A stretch of DNA of 51,039 bases from Exobacillus caeni (GTDB lineage Bacteria; Bacillota; Bacilli; Bacillales; Guptibacillaceae), in contig NZ_SWLG01000025.1 of NCBI RefSeq assembly GCF_005747095.1, positions 1 to 51,039 of the forward strand, in the 5' to 3' direction. The notes beneath the pieces are model-generated. The model was not told where the DNA came from and searched no databases. It was given only the letters and a program-made list of their open reading frames with translations. The translations under genes were made by a program, and so were the position numbers. Positions 7,602 through 17,377 of the stretch are shown here, in pieces. Position 1 is the stretch's first letter. Every line of letters begins with the position of its first letter.

Positions 7602-9521
7602 GTGCGCGTTTCTAACGTAACAGTACGAAGACGGCTTGTTTTAACACTTGTTATCGGATTGCTTATTTTTGCAGTTATTGTTGTCAGGTTAGGCTATGTA
7701 CAGCTTTATATGGGTGACTGGCTAAGTGGGAAAGCAAAAGATTCCTGGAGCAGAAATATTCCGTTTGAGGCAAAAAGAGGAGATATTCTGGACCGAAACG
7801 GTGTCGCGCTTGCAACAACAATAAGTGCTCCTTCAGTTCTGGTTGTACCAAGACAAATAAAAAACCCTGCTGAAGATGCAGAAAAGCTTGCCGCTGTATT
7901 GAATATGTCTAAAGAAAATGTTTATCGTATGATTACTTCAAAAGAATCAAGTGTCTGGATCAAGCCGGAAGGAAAAAAGATGACGAACGAAAAGGCAAAT
8001 GAGGTTCGCAAACTGGAAATCGCCGGGGTCTACATAGCAGAAGACAACAAACGGCACTATCCATTCGGCAGTTATTTATCCCATGTCCTCGGTTTTAGCG
8101 GGATTGACAATCAGGGTTTAACCGGTCTTGAGCTTTACTACGATAAACAGCTCAGCGGTGAAAAAGGACAGGTTGAATATTACGCAGATGCCAAAGGAAA
8201 GCGAATGCCGTCCCTTGCAGATGATTACACACCCCCTGAGGATGGACTTGACCTGAAGCTGACGATCGATTCCAAAGTCCAAACGATAATAGAACGGGAG
8301 CTCGATATCGCAGAAGCAACGTATAATCCTGATGGAGCAGTAGCGGTTGCGATGGATCCAAACACAGGTGAAGTGCTCGGAATGGCAAGCAGGCCGGATT
8401 TTAATCCCGAAAATTTTAAAGATGTAGCCCCTGATGTTTGGAACCAGAACAAGCCGGTTTGGAGCACTTACGAACCGGGTTCGACATTTAAAATTATAAC
8501 CCTTGCCGCAGCGATCGAGGAAAATAAGGTAAACCTTGAAACCGACCATTTTCATGATCCAGGATACATCGAGGTTGCGGGTCATAAATTGCGCTGCTGG
8601 AAAAAAGGCGGGCACGGCAGCCAGTCGTTTCTGGAAGGAGTTCAAAACTCCTGCAACCCGGGATTTGTTATGCTGGGGGAACGACTTGGAAAAGAGAAGC
8701 TGTTCTCTTATATCAAAGATTTTGGTTTTGGGAAGAAAACAGGCATCGACCTGAACGGTGAAGCTACAGGAATTTTATTCGATCTTAAAAAGGTCGGTCC
8801 TCTAGAACTGGCTACAACCGCTTTTGGCCAGGGGGTTTCTGTCACCCCGATCCAACAGGTAACAGCAGTATCGGCAGCAATAAACGGGGGGTACCTTTAC
8901 GAACCATATATTGCAAAAGAATGGGTGGATCCGGAGACAAAGCAAATTGTGAGTAAGAACACTCCAAAGCTAAAAAAACAAGTCATATCGAAGGAAACAT
9001 CTGAGAAGGTTCGATACGCCCTGGAAAGTGTGGTTGCACAGGGAACCGGAAAGAACGCATTTGTTGATGGCTACCGTGTCGGCGGTAAGACAGGTACGGC
9101 GCAGAAAGCCAAAAACGGCGCTTACCTGAAAAACAACCATATCGTTTCCTTTATCGGTTTTGCTCCGGCTGATGACCCGCAGATCGTCGTTTATGTAGCG
9201 ATAGACAATCCGAAAGGAACGCTTCAATTCGGGGGGATAGTAGCTGCACCTATCGTTGGTAACATTATTCATGACAGTCTCCAATCGATGGGCGTTGAGA
9301 GGCGTAAAGATCAAATTGAAAAAGAAAAGACCTGGTTGGATGAAGAAGTGATTCAAGTTCCTGATCTTGTAGGCCGTTCTAAAAAAGAAATAAGAGAATC
9401 TCTTTACAACCTTAAGATCGATGCTGCGGGTGAGGGAGATTACGTGGTGGAACAACAGCCCGAACCTGGAATTAAAGTGAAGGCTGGGTCGACGATCAGG
9501 CTTTATTTAGGTGACAAATAA
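7602..9521 (+). CDS. spoVD: Stage V sporulation protein D (cortex transpeptidase)
   Basis: Class B penicillin-binding protein needed for spore cortex synthesis; works with the SEDS protein SpoVE in the forespore outer membrane. One membrane anchor (about 11-32), pedestal domain, transpeptidase domain and a single C-terminal PASTA repeat (about 580-637). Active site: STFK with serine 294, SCN at 350-352 and KTGT at 496-499. Cys332 (in RCW) and Cys351 (in SCN) fall exactly at the numbers of the B. subtilis SpoVD disulfide that the thiol oxidoreductase StoA must reduce. One PASTA repeat, against two in the neighbouring pbpB, separates the paralogues. GTG start after GGGAGGG; 639 aa (646 in B. 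subtilis). Confidence 0.95.
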   Translation: MRVSNVTVRRRLVLTLVIGLLIFAVIVVRLGYVQLYMGDWLSGKAKDSWSRNIPFEAKRGDILDRNGVALATTISAPSVLVVPRQIKNPAEDAEKLAAVLNMSKENVYRMITSKESSVWIKPEGKKMTNEKANEVRKLEIAGVYIAEDNKRHYPFGSYLSHVLGFSGIDNQGLTGLELYYDKQLSGEKGQVEYYADAKGKRMPSLADDYTPPEDGLDLKLTIDSKVQTIIERELDIAEATYNPDGAVAVAMDPNTGEVLGMASRPDFNPENFKDVAPDVWNQNKPVWSTYEPGSTFKIITLAAAIEENKVNLETDHFHDPGYIEVAGHKLRCWKKGGHGSQSFLEGVQNSCNPGFVMLGERLGKEKLFSYIKDFGFGKKTGIDLNGEATGILFDLKKVGPLELATTAFGQGVSVTPIQQVTAVSAAINGGYLYEPYIAKEWVDPETKQIVSKNTPKLKKQVISKETSEKVRYALESVVAQGTGKNAFVDGYRVGGKTGTAQKAKNGAYLKNNHIVSFIGFAPADDPQIVVYVAIDNPKGTLQFGGIVAAPIVGNIIHDSLQSMGVERRKDQIEKEKTWLDEEVIQVPDLVGRSKKEIRESLYNLKIDAAGEGDYVVEQQPEPGIKVKAGSTIRLYLGDK

Positions 9522-9686
9522 GTACAGTAAGCTTAAAATATACTTGTGTGCTAACTTGCAGCCAGGGCGGAAGCTCTTGGCTTCTTTTACTGAAAGGCAC
9601 ATTTGTTTGGAACAATGTGCTAAAGCAAGCGTGAATTAGAATGATTTGTAATAAAGCGAGAAATAAGTTGAGAGAGGATTAAAGAC
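9522..9686 (+). other. spoVD-murE intergenic region with two hairpins
   Basis: A GCCAGGGC/GCTCTTGGC hairpin near 9561-9585 is followed by a short T-rich run and may be a weak terminator. A perfect 7-bp inverted repeat (GCACATT / AATGTGC, 9598-9621) follows. I see no clear promoter for murE. Confidence 0.4.
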
Positions 9687-11150
9687 ATGAAATTAACTGA
9701 AGTACTTGATGGACTTCTACTCTACAAAAAAGTCGGGCAAGGAAATCCTGACATCATCCACGTGGAGATGGATTCACGAAAAGTGGTAGAGGGAAGCCTG
9801 TTTGTTTGCATGGAAGGGTACACTGTCGATGGACATGATTTTGCCCCGCAGGCGGTCGGAAAGGGAGCTGCAGCGGTCATATCAGAAAGAGATATGGATT
9901 TGCCTGTTCCTGTCATCATAGTCAAGGACACGCACCGTGCATTAGCGGAAATCGCAGGGGTTTTTTATGACAATCCGACGAAAGCTTTCCGTTTAATAGG
10001 TGTGACCGGGACGAACGGTAAAACAACGGTTACACATCTGATTGAAAAAGTATTTAAAGATCAACTGCTGCTGACCGGGTTGATCGGAACAATCAATATG
10101 AAAATTGGTGATGAAGTGTTTGAAACGAAGAACACGACACCAGAATCCTTGCTGCTCCAGCAACAGTTTGCAAAAATGCGTGATGCGAAAGTGGATACTG
10201 CTGTAATGGAAGTTTCTTCTCACGCATTATCACTCGGGCGGACAAGAGGCTGTGATTTTGATGTGGCGGTATTTACAAATTTAACACAGGACCATCTAGA
10301 TTATCATCAGACGATGGACGACTACCGGCATGCAAAAGAGCTTCTTTTTTCCCAATTAGGTAATACATATGATAGAAACAGAAGAAAAGTGGCCGTTTTA
10401 AATATAGATGATCCTGCTTCCAAACATTATGAAAAAGCAACTGCGGCACACGTTCTTACCTATGGTATCGAGGGAGATGCGGACCTTAAAGCTGAAAATA
10501 TTACATTTACGGCAGATGGGACAAGGTTCGATCTTGTTACACCAGATAAAAAAGTTCCGGTGAACCTCCAGCTTGTTGGTAAGTTTAGTGTCTATAATGC
10601 ACTTGCGGCAGTAGGAGCTTGCATGGTTTCCGGGATTGCCCTTGATGATATTTTAGCAAGCCTGAAGAAGGTAGAAGGGGTCCCGGGAAGATTTGAGCTT
10701 GTAAACGAAGGACAGGACTTCCCTGTCATTGTCGATTATGCTCATACACCAGACAGTCTTGAAAACGTCTTGAAAACGATAAAGGAATTTGCAGATGGGG
10801 AGATTTATTCGATTACAGGCTGTGGAGGAGACCGGGACAGAACAAAACGTCCTTTGATGGCTAACATCGCGACAAAGTACTCCGATTATGCGATCTTCAC
10901 TTCTGACAATCCGCGAAGCGAAGATCCTTCACAAATTTTAGAAGATATGGAAGCGGGGGCCAAAGGACCGTACACCAAGATCGAAGAACGCCGTGAAGCG
11001 ATTCGATATGCGGTAAATCAGGCGCAAAGCGGTGATGTCATCTTAATTGCCGGAAAAGGACATGAAACCTATCAAATCATTGGAAGCAACGTGTACGATT
11101 TTGATGACCGCCAGGTGGCGCGTGAGGCGATTAGGGAGAGATTAAAGTGA
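9687..11150 (+). CDS. murE: UDP-N-acetylmuramoyl-L-alanyl-D-glutamate--2,6-diaminopimelate ligase
   Basis: MurE adds meso-diaminopimelate to UDP-MurNAc-L-Ala-D-Glu with ATP in the cytoplasm. The ATP loop GTNGKT is at residues 108-113, and the DNPR motif near 407-410 is the signature that recognises meso-DAP rather than lysine. The N-terminal UDP-binding domain, central ATPase domain and C-terminal ligase domain are all present in 487 aa (494 in B. subtilis). The active-site region TTPESLLLQ near residue 150 binds the UDP-dipeptide. ATG start after AGAGAGGA. It overlaps murF by four bases (GTGA). Confidence 0.97.
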   Translation: MKLTEVLDGLLLYKKVGQGNPDIIHVEMDSRKVVEGSLFVCMEGYTVDGHDFAPQAVGKGAAAVISERDMDLPVPVIIVKDTHRALAEIAGVFYDNPTKAFRLIGVTGTNGKTTVTHLIEKVFKDQLLLTGLIGTINMKIGDEVFETKNTTPESLLLQQQFAKMRDAKVDTAVMEVSSHALSLGRTRGCDFDVAVFTNLTQDHLDYHQTMDDYRHAKELLFSQLGNTYDRNRRKVAVLNIDDPASKHYEKATAAHVLTYGIEGDADLKAENITFTADGTRFDLVTPDKKVPVNLQLVGKFSVYNALAAVGACMVSGIALDDILASLKKVEGVPGRFELVNEGQDFPVIVDYAHTPDSLENVLKTIKEFADGEIYSITGCGGDRDRTKRPLMANIATKYSDYAIFTSDNPRSEDPSQILEDMEAGAKGPYTKIEERREAIRYAVNQAQSGDVILIAGKGHETYQIIGSNVYDFDDRQVAREAIRERLK

Positions 11151-12514
11151 AAATAAAAGCCGATCTAATAAAAAGAGTAAGTTTGAAGATAACAGGAAAG
11201 CCTGCTGAAAAGAAACTTGCATTTGCAGCTGTCGTTACTGATTCGAGAAAAGAGATGGACCAAAGCCTGTTTATTCCTATCATTGGAGAACGGTTTGACG
11301 GCCATCAATTCATTGAACAGGCAGTTGAAAATGGAGCCGCGGGTTCTTTGTGGCAAAAGGACAAACCGATCCCAGCAAGTGTGAAGTACAAAATTCCTTT
11401 TTTCCTTGTAGAAGATACAACGGAGGCACTACAGGATCTTTCAGTAGAATATTTAAAAGAAGTTTCTCCTAAGGTGATAGGCGTAACTGGAAGCAACGGT
11501 AAAACAACTGTCAAAGACATGTTAGAAGCTGTTCTTTCGAATACTTTTGAAACATTCAAGACCCAGGGGAACTTCAATAACCACTGGGGGATGCCGTTGA
11601 CGATTTTGAGCATGCCGAAAACAACCGAAGTATTGATCTTAGAAATGGGAATGAGCGGACTCGGTGAAATCTCGTTTTTATCTAAACTCGCAACGCCAGA
11701 CCTTGCGATCATCACAAATATCGGAGAGTCACATCTTGAGCAGCTAAAAACAAGGGAGAATATCGCGAAAGCCAAAATGGAGATTATCGATGGTTTAAAA
11801 GAAAACGGAACGGTTATCGTTGACGGCGATGAACCGTTGCTTATGCCTTTATTGGAGAGTGGCGCTTTAGGCTGCGGTTACAGTAACACCTGTGACTACC
11901 GAATTACCGATGTAAAGTCAGGAAACGAGGGAAGCTCCTTTGTTATTGAACCTGCTAACGAAGAGTATGCGCTGCCTCTTCTTGGCAAACATAATGTTAA
12001 AAACAGCGTCTACAGCATCGTTGCGGCCAAAAGGCTTGGGGTTACTAATGCAAATATCAAACAGGGATTGTCGTCCCTGAAGTTAACGAATATGAGATTG
12101 GAAAGGTTTGAGGGAATTAACGGTTCTCTACTGATCAATGACGCTTATAACGCAAGCCCCACCTCTATGAAGGCGGCACTAGAGACACTTTCAAGTCTGG
12201 AGGGCTATAGCAAAAAAATTGCTGTATTAGGAGATATGTATGAACTTGGAGAAAATGAAGTCATCTTACACAGGAATATAGCAGATGCGGTTTCCCCTTC
12301 GATAACAAAGGTTATCACCGTAGGAGAAAAAGGAAAATGGATTGCGGATGGATTGAATGAAAAAAGCAAGCAGGATGTCCCTGTGCTGTCCTTTATCGAT
12401 AAAAACAAAGCGGCAGAAGCGTTAAAATCCGAGCTTGGCAACGATACAGCCGTTCTGTTTAAAGCTTCCAGAGGATTGGAGCTCGAAACGATCATCAAGC
12501 AAGTAACAAACTAA
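11147..12514 (+). CDS. murF: UDP-N-acetylmuramoyl-tripeptide--D-alanyl-D-alanine ligase
   Basis: MurF adds D-Ala-D-Ala to UDP-MurNAc-tripeptide, completing the cytoplasmic pentapeptide precursor. The ATP loop GSNGKT is at residues 115-120. [15 protein letters not shown] near residue 330 is a conserved block of the ligase family, and the FNNHWGMP segment near 144 is typical of MurF. GTG start overlaps the murE stop, indicating translational coupling; AGGGAGAG lies in the end of murE. Length 455 aa is normal (457 in B. subtilis). In B. subtilis murF lies elsewhere, next to ddl, so its place between murE and mraY here follows the order of many other bacteria. Confidence 0.95.
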   Translation: MKIKADLIKRVSLKITGKPAEKKLAFAAVVTDSRKEMDQSLFIPIIGERFDGHQFIEQAVENGAAGSLWQKDKPIPASVKYKIPFFLVEDTTEALQDLSVEYLKEVSPKVIGVTGSNGKTTVKDMLEAVLSNTFETFKTQGNFNNHWGMPLTILSMPKTTEVLILEMGMSGLGEISFLSKLATPDLAIITNIGESHLEQLKTRENIAKAKMEIIDGLKENGTVIVDGDEPLLMPLLESGALGCGYSNTCDYRITDVKSGNEGSSFVIEPANEEYALPLLGKHNVKNSVYSIVAAKRLGVTNANIKQGLSSLKLTNMRLERFEGINGSLLINDAYNASPTSMKAALETLSSLEGYSKKIAVLGDMYELGENEVILHRNIADAVSPSITKVITVGEKGKWIADGLNEKSKQDVPVLSFIDKNKAAEALKSELGNDTAVLFKASRGLELETIIKQVTN

Positions 12515-12532
12515 TGAAAAGGAGGCAGGACA

Positions 12533-13507
12533 TTGCTTGAACGCGTATTAATCTTCACACTTTTAACATCATTTATAATAGCTGTACTCGTATCACCTAT
12601 ATTTATTCCTTTTTTACGACGGCTAAAGTTTGGCCAGAGTATACGGGAAGAAGGCCCGAAGTCCCATCAGAAAAAATCCGGTACACCAACGATGGGCGGC
12701 ATTATTATTTTACTTTCATTATTGCTGGGTACGTTGATCATTGCGCTTAAGTTCGCAAATTTAACCCCAAATATATACCTGCTGTTTTTAGTAACGATAG
12801 GCTATGGTTTAATAGGATTCCTGGATGATTTTATTAAAGTGGTAATGAAACGAAACCTTGGATTGACTTCTAAGCAAAAGCTTCTTGGCCAGATAGTGAT
12901 TGCTGTAATCTTCTTTTACAGCCTTCAAAAGCTTGGATTTGACACTTCCCTATCCATCCCGGGCACATCGCTCGATTTTGAACTTGGTTGGGGCTATATT
13001 ATTCTAATTTTTATCATGCTGGTTGGTACTTCCAATGCTGTAAACCTTACAGATGGACTTGACGGACTCGTAGCCGGAACAGCCGCGATTGCTTTTGGTG
13101 CTTTTGCTGTACTGGCGTGGAACACATATCAGTTCGATGTAGCGATTTTTTCAGTCAGTGTAGTTGGGGCAGTTCTTGGTTTTCTTGTATTTAACGCACA
13201 TCCTGCAAAAGTATTTATGGGTGACACCGGGTCTCTTGCACTAGGCGGGGCGCTCGCTGCAATTGCGATTTTAACGAAAATGGAAATCATTTTGATTATA
13301 ATAGGCGGAGTATTCGTTATAGAAACCCTTTCTGTCATTATTCAAGTAATCTCGTTTAAGACAACAGGGAAACGGGTATTTAAAATGAGCCCTCTTCATC
13401 ACCATTATGAACTATCAGGTTGGACAGAATGGCGAGTAGTCGTAACATTCTGGACCGTCGGCCTGCTGTTTGCAGCGCTGGGAATTTACTTAGAGGTGTG
13501 GATGTAA
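12533..13507 (+). CDS. mraY: Phospho-N-acetylmuramoyl-pentapeptide-transferase
   Basis: MraY moves phospho-MurNAc-pentapeptide from UDP to undecaprenyl phosphate, forming lipid I on the inner face of the membrane. The 324-residue protein is almost wholly hydrophobic, with about ten membrane segments. Diagnostic motifs are [13 protein letters not shown] (about 43-55), GFLDDFIKV (about 94-102, with the conserved Asp pair), NLTDGLDGL (about 171-179) and the C-terminal HHHYE. The start is TTG 12533 with a near-perfect AGGAGGC 7 bases upstream; length equals B. subtilis MraY. It is followed by murD after one base. Confidence 0.97.
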   Translation: MLERVLIFTLLTSFIIAVLVSPIFIPFLRRLKFGQSIREEGPKSHQKKSGTPTMGGIIILLSLLLGTLIIALKFANLTPNIYLLFLVTIGYGLIGFLDDFIKVVMKRNLGLTSKQKLLGQIVIAVIFFYSLQKLGFDTSLSIPGTSLDFELGWGYIILIFIMLVGTSNAVNLTDGLDGLVAGTAAIAFGAFAVLAWNTYQFDVAIFSVSVVGAVLGFLVFNAHPAKVFMGDTGSLALGGALAAIAILTKMEIILIIIGGVFVIETLSVIIQVISFKTTGKRVFKMSPLHHHYELSGWTEWRVVVTFWTVGLLFAALGIYLEVWM

Positions 13508-13508
13508 C

Positions 13509-14861
13509 ATGAGGAATAAAGAAACATTTGCTAATAAACAGGTGTTGGTCTTAGGTATCGCCAGAAGCGGATTTGCAGCTTCCCATTTGCTACGGGATAT
13601 GGGGGCGCATGTCACGGTCAATGATCAAACACCGCTTGAAGAGAACGAAAGGGCAAAACAGCTTGTTAAGGAAGGGTTCAAGGTTGTTTGTGGAGACCAC
13701 CCGCTGGATTTAGTTCATGAAAAGTTAGATATGGTTGTGAAGAATCCCGGTATTCCATATTCAAACCCGATCATTCAAAAGGCGATTGAACGTTCGATTC
13801 CTGTCGTAACAGAAGTAGAGATAGCAGGAATGATTTCTGAAGCAAGGTTTGTTGCTATTACCGGATCGAACGGTAAAACGACGACGACCACTCTTATAGG
13901 TGAGATGCTTAAAACAACAGATAAGCACCCGATAGTTGCCGGAAACATCGGAACTGCAGTGACTGAAGTGGCAGCGGAAGCTACTTCTTCGAATACACTC
14001 GTCACAGAGCTATCAAGCTTTCAATTACAGGGGACAAGAACGTTTAAACCTTTTATCTCTGTGTTGCTGAATATATATGATGCGCACCTTGATTACCACG
14101 GCACGAAAGAAAACTATGCAAACGCAAAGGCTAAGATCTTTCGCAATCAAACAAAAGAAGACTTTGCCGTAGTGAACGCAGATGACAAGCTCGTGATGAA
14201 ACTTGCTGAAAAAACAGAGGCTACAATTGTGCCTTTTTCTACGGTTAATGTAGTGGAAGAGGGAGCGTACATTGAAAACGATATAGTTAAATTTCGGGGG
14301 GAACCGATAATCCACACGAGTGAAATTGTATTGCCAGGCAGCCACCACAGGGAAAATATCCTTGCTGCTGTATCGGTTTGTAAGTTGCTTGAGGTACATA
14401 ACGAACACATAACAAGTGTTCTAAAGACGTTTACCGGTGTTAAGCACCGATTGCAGTTTGTTTCAGAAGTAAACGGGCGCAATTTTTATAATGATTCAAA
14501 AGCGACCAATTCACTTGCTACCCAGAAGGCGGTTGCTTCTTTTGAAGCGCCGGTGATCCTTCTTGCTGGAGGGCTGGACAGGGGAAACGACTTTGATGAT
14601 TTAATCCCGGTGATGCAAGGAAGGGTTAAAGCGGTTGTAGCTTTCGGACAAACTGCTCAAAAAATAAAAAACACAGCTGAAAAAGCCGGCATTAATTCTA
14701 TCGAACTTGTCGATAATGTGGAAGAAGCCGTCCCGGCAGCCTATCGATTATCAGAATCTGGAGATGTTGTATTGCTATCGCCCGCTTGTGCAAGCTGGGA
14801 TCAATATAAAACATTTGAACAAAGAGGGGACATCTTTATCGATAGTGTGCATAAACTTTAA
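13509..14861 (+). CDS. murD: UDP-N-acetylmuramoylalanine--D-glutamate ligase
   Basis: MurD adds D-glutamate to UDP-MurNAc-L-Ala, the second amino acid of the stem peptide. The ATP loop GSNGKTTT is at residues 119-126, and the N-terminus (VLVLGIARSG, 12-21) forms the UDP-binding Rossmann domain. NDSKATN near residue 325 and SPACASWDQY near the C-terminus are family blocks. At 450 aa it matches B. subtilis (451). The start lies one base after the mraY stop, with GAGGTG inside the end of mraY as ribosome site. Confidence 0.97.
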   Translation: MRNKETFANKQVLVLGIARSGFAASHLLRDMGAHVTVNDQTPLEENERAKQLVKEGFKVVCGDHPLDLVHEKLDMVVKNPGIPYSNPIIQKAIERSIPVVTEVEIAGMISEARFVAITGSNGKTTTTTLIGEMLKTTDKHPIVAGNIGTAVTEVAAEATSSNTLVTELSSFQLQGTRTFKPFISVLLNIYDAHLDYHGTKENYANAKAKIFRNQTKEDFAVVNADDKLVMKLAEKTEATIVPFSTVNVVEEGAYIENDIVKFRGEPIIHTSEIVLPGSHHRENILAAVSVCKLLEVHNEHITSVLKTFTGVKHRLQFVSEVNGRNFYNDSKATNSLATQKAVASFEAPVILLAGGLDRGNDFDDLIPVMQGRVKAVVAFGQTAQKIKNTAEKAGINSIELVDNVEEAVPAAYRLSESGDVVLLSPACASWDQYKTFEQRGDIFIDSVHKL

Positions 14862-14964
14862 TAGAGGTTGTTCATGCTCGTTCACGTTTCAATCCTCAGG
14901 TGATTCGCCTGAACGCGAATTTTAATGGGACGTGTAAATTCGAGATAATCGAGGTGTTTCCACA
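14862..14964 (+). other. murD-spoVE gap with a small hairpin
   Basis: TCAGG-N7-CCTGA near 14896-14912 forms a hairpin without a U tail, so it is not a convincing terminator. B. subtilis spoVE has SigE promoters in the equivalent place, but I could not identify one here. Confidence 0.35.
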
Positions 14965-16065
14965 TTGCCAAAATCAAAGTCTACTCCTGACCTGGTTTTA
15001 ATAGCCGCAACGTTAGGACTGTTAGCAGTGGGTTTAATTATGGTTTACAGTGCAAGTGCTGTATGGGCCACCTACAAATTCGATGATGCTTTCTTTTTTG
15101 CAAAGCGTCAGATGCTTTTTGCAGGACTTGGTGTCGCAGCGATGTTCGTGGTGATGAACATCGAATACTGGACATGGCGTACCTGGTCAAAGGTAATATT
15201 ATTGATCTGTTTTTTGCTGTTGATCATTGTGTTGATCCCTGGAGTTGGGCTGGTTCGCGGAGGGGCAAGAAGCTGGCTTGGAATAGGCGCTTTTTCCATT
15301 CAGCCTTCTGAGTTTATGAAAATGGCTATGATCGCGTTTCTCGCAAAATTTTTATCGGAAAACCAGAAAAAGATCACATCGTTTAAGCAGGGGCTCTTTC
15401 CCTCGCTGGCAATCGTGTTTTTGGCATTCGGAATGATCATGCTTCAACCGGACCTGGGAACCGGCGCCGTGATGGTCGGAACCTGTGTGGTTATGATTTA
15501 TGTTGCTGGAGCTCGACTTTCTCACTTTGTCGGACTTGGCCTGTTGGGGGTGGCAGGATTCGCTGGACTGATTCTCTCCGCTCCCTACCGGATTAAAAGG
15601 ATCACATCTTTCCTTGATCCGTGGAGCGACCCGTTAGGAAGCGGGTTCCAGATAATCCAATCATTGTATGCGATCGGTCCCGGTGGATTGATGGGACTTG
15701 GTTTGGGGCAAAGCAGGCAAAAGTTTTATTACTTGCCTGAACCACAGACAGATTTTATTTTTGCAATCATCTCTGAAGAACTTGGCTTCATAGGTGGGAC
15801 TTTTGTAATCCTGTTATTTGCCTTGCTTCTATGGAGGGGAATCCGAATTGCGCTTGCAGCCCCGGACCTTTTTGGAAGTTTGCTTGCGATCGGTATCATC
15901 GGAATGCTTGCAATACAAGTCATCATCAATATAGGCGTTGTTACTGGACTGATGCCGGTAACAGGTATCACGCTTCCTTTATTGAGTTACGGCGGCTCAT
16001 CGCTCACTCTGATGCTGGTTTCTATCGGCGTCTTGTTGAATATCAGCCGTTATGCACGGTATTAA
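14965..16065 (+). CDS. spoVE: SEDS-family glycan polymerase SpoVE
   Basis: SEDS (FtsW/RodA) membrane protein that polymerises lipid II into glycan strands. In B. subtilis, SpoVE makes spore cortex together with SpoVD. The 366 residues form about ten membrane segments; family motifs include GGARSWLGIGAFSIQPSEF (about 93-111), QPDLGT (about 156) and the C-terminal PLLSYGGSS. Length equals B. subtilis SpoVE. The start is TTG 14965 with GAGGTG 8 bases upstream. The vegetative FtsW paralogue is normally encoded elsewhere; I assign SpoVE from position after murD and from spoVD in the same cluster. A dual vegetative role cannot be excluded. murG does not follow; a terminator does. Confidence 0.9.
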   Translation: MPKSKSTPDLVLIAATLGLLAVGLIMVYSASAVWATYKFDDAFFFAKRQMLFAGLGVAAMFVVMNIEYWTWRTWSKVILLICFLLLIIVLIPGVGLVRGGARSWLGIGAFSIQPSEFMKMAMIAFLAKFLSENQKKITSFKQGLFPSLAIVFLAFGMIMLQPDLGTGAVMVGTCVVMIYVAGARLSHFVGLGLLGVAGFAGLILSAPYRIKRITSFLDPWSDPLGSGFQIIQSLYAIGPGGLMGLGLGQSRQKFYYLPEPQTDFIFAIISEELGFIGGTFVILLFALLLWRGIRIALAAPDLFGSLLAIGIIGMLAIQVIINIGVVTGLMPVTGITLPLLSYGGSSLTLMLVSIGVLLNISRYARY

Positions 16066-16081
16066 ATCATATAGCAAGACC

Positions 16082-16129
16082 AACCCTGTAAAGAGCCTTT
16101 AAAACGGCTTATCGCAGGGTTTATTTATT
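16082..16129 (+). terminator. Terminator after spoVE
   Basis: AACCCTG (16082-16088) pairs with CAGGGTT (16115-16121), and inner GCC with GGC, around a central internal loop. A T-rich tail follows. It closes the first dcw block where B. subtilis has murG. Confidence 0.65.
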
Positions 16130-16154
16130 CTCTGATAGTATGACCGGGATGCTT

Positions 16155-16184
16155 TTGACCGAATTAAGATTAGTATCATAAAAT
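16155..16184 (+). promoter_or_regulatory. SigA promoter for murB
   Basis: TTGACC at 16155-16160, an 18-bp spacer and TAAAAT at 16179-16184, located 41 bp before the murB start and just after the spoVE terminator. Confidence 0.6.
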
Positions 16185-16224
16185 AATAGGAAAGAGAACG
16201 TGCCAGAGTCGTAAGGAGGAAACG

Positions 16225-17136
16225 ATGGATAAACTGAGTTTACTTCAAGACAAGATGGAACAGGAAGGTCTTGGAAGAATCAGAAGGAACGAACCTATGG
16301 CCAAACATACGACGATAAGAATCGGCGGTCCAGCAGAACTGCTTATTGAACCTAAAGATACCGGATCGCTAAAAAAGGTAATAGAGCTGGTGAATGAGTC
16401 GGGGATTAAATGGCGAGCGATAGGAAGGGGATCTAATCTTTTAGTAAAAGATACAGGAATCGATGGAATTGTCATTAAGCTGAGTAAAGGAATGGACCAT
16501 ATGGTGCTGAATGGCAATGAACTTCGGGTAGGAGGTGGCTATTCTTTAATCAAGCTAGTCACCTTGATAAGCAAGAAAGGACTGTCAGGTTTTGAATTTG
16601 CGGGAGGTATCCCGGGGTCAGTTGGAGGCGCAGTTTTTATGAATGCAGGAGCACACGGCTCTGACATCGCAACTATCTTGAAAAAGGCACTGATTCTATT
16701 TGAAGACGGTACTTTAAAATGGCTTACAAATAAAGAGATGGTTTTTTCTTACCGAACATCGATTTTGCAAAAAAAGCCCGGTATAGTAGTTGAAGCTGTT
16801 TTCCAACTAAAAGAAGGCGATAGGGATAAAATTGTAGGAGAGATGCAAAAGTACAAAGAGTATCGTTCAGAAACACAGCCTTGGACAGAACCATGCTGTG
16901 GCAGCGTGTTCCGCAACCCGTTGCCTGAACATGCTGGCCATTTAATCGAAAGATCCGGTTTGAAAGGTTATCGAGTCGGAGGAGCAAAGATCTCTGAAAA
17001 GCATGCTAATTTTATAGTGAATGTTGAAAATGCAAGTGCTAAAGATGTGATCACCATTATCGACTTTGTCAAAGAAACGATCAAGAATAAATATGGAGTT
17101 GACATGCATACAGAAGTCGAGATCGTAGAAAGCTGA
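16225..17136 (+). CDS. murB: UDP-N-acetylenolpyruvoylglucosamine reductase
   Basis: MurB reduces UDP-GlcNAc-enolpyruvate to UDP-MurNAc with NADPH and bound FAD. The FAD-binding block [12 protein letters not shown] is at residues 65-76, and [18 protein letters not shown] at 126-143. The catalytic serine that protonates the substrate is Ser227 in CCGSVFRNP. Lacking the extra loop of E. coli type I enzymes, it is the short type II form; 303 aa equals B. subtilis MurB. ATG start with AAGGAGG 7 bases upstream. Its own promoter and the terminator before it make it independent of spoVE. Confidence 0.97.
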   Translation: MDKLSLLQDKMEQEGLGRIRRNEPMAKHTTIRIGGPAELLIEPKDTGSLKKVIELVNESGIKWRAIGRGSNLLVKDTGIDGIVIKLSKGMDHMVLNGNELRVGGGYSLIKLVTLISKKGLSGFEFAGGIPGSVGGAVFMNAGAHGSDIATILKKALILFEDGTLKWLTNKEMVFSYRTSILQKKPGIVVEAVFQLKEGDRDKIVGEMQKYKEYRSETQPWTEPCCGSVFRNPLPEHAGHLIERSGLKGYRVGGAKISEKHANFIVNVENASAKDVITIIDFVKETIKNKYGVDMHTEVEIVES

Positions 17137-17223
17137 AAAGGATAGCGTGCATTGGGGATATTGTGCCAGCTCAAACTCTTATTATTTTTCTATTGTTTTG
17201 CGTCGTTTGGACATCATGTTGCC

Positions 17224-17270
17224 AACCAGTTTAAAAATCACTTTTTATCAAAACTGACTGGATTTTTCTT
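17224..17270 (+). terminator. Possible terminator after murB
   Basis: AACCAGTTT pairs imperfectly with AAAACTGACTGG, followed by ATTTTTCTT. It is weaker than the other terminators in the window. Confidence 0.45.
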
Positions 17271-17280
17271 CTAGAAATTA

Positions 17281-17289
17281 TGCTATAAT
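17281..17289 (+). promoter_or_regulatory. Extended -10 promoter upstream of divIB
   Basis: TGCTATAAT: a perfect TATAAT at 17284-17289 with a TGn extension. The -35 region is T-rich and unconvincing (TTTTTC region near 17262). Transcription would begin near 17296. Confidence 0.55.
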
Positions 17290-17295
17290 GAAGAT

Positions 17296-17377
17296 GGAGA
17301 AGCTATAGAAAAAAGAAGTATCAAATTATCTGATAGCTTAATGGAATAACGGCATGAAACAATGCCGTTTTCGTATT
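17296..17377 (+). ncRNA. Candidate short leader RNA upstream of divIB
   Basis: Between the extended -10 promoter and the terminator lie about 80 nt. They contain AAGCTAT (about 17301-17307) facing ATAGCTT (about 17334-17340) and then the stem AACGGCAT/ATGCCGTT with TTTT after it. A transcript ending there would be a small RNA or an attenuated leader of divIB. No known riboswitch or T-box motif is recognised. Confidence 0.35.
17348..17377 (+). terminator. Terminator or attenuator hairpin upstream of divIB
   Basis: AACGGCAT (17348-17355) pairs perfectly with ATGCCGTT (17362-17369) around a GAAACA loop, followed by TT, CG and TATTT. Confidence 0.65.

Noticed and set aside
8118-8645. 175-residue reading frame on the minus strand inside spoVD
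   Set aside because: It mirrors a well-supported gene on the other strand, has no ribosome site and a random-looking composition. The same holds for the other long minus-strand frames inside ftsZ (21763-22452) and the methyltransferase gene (45411-45968).
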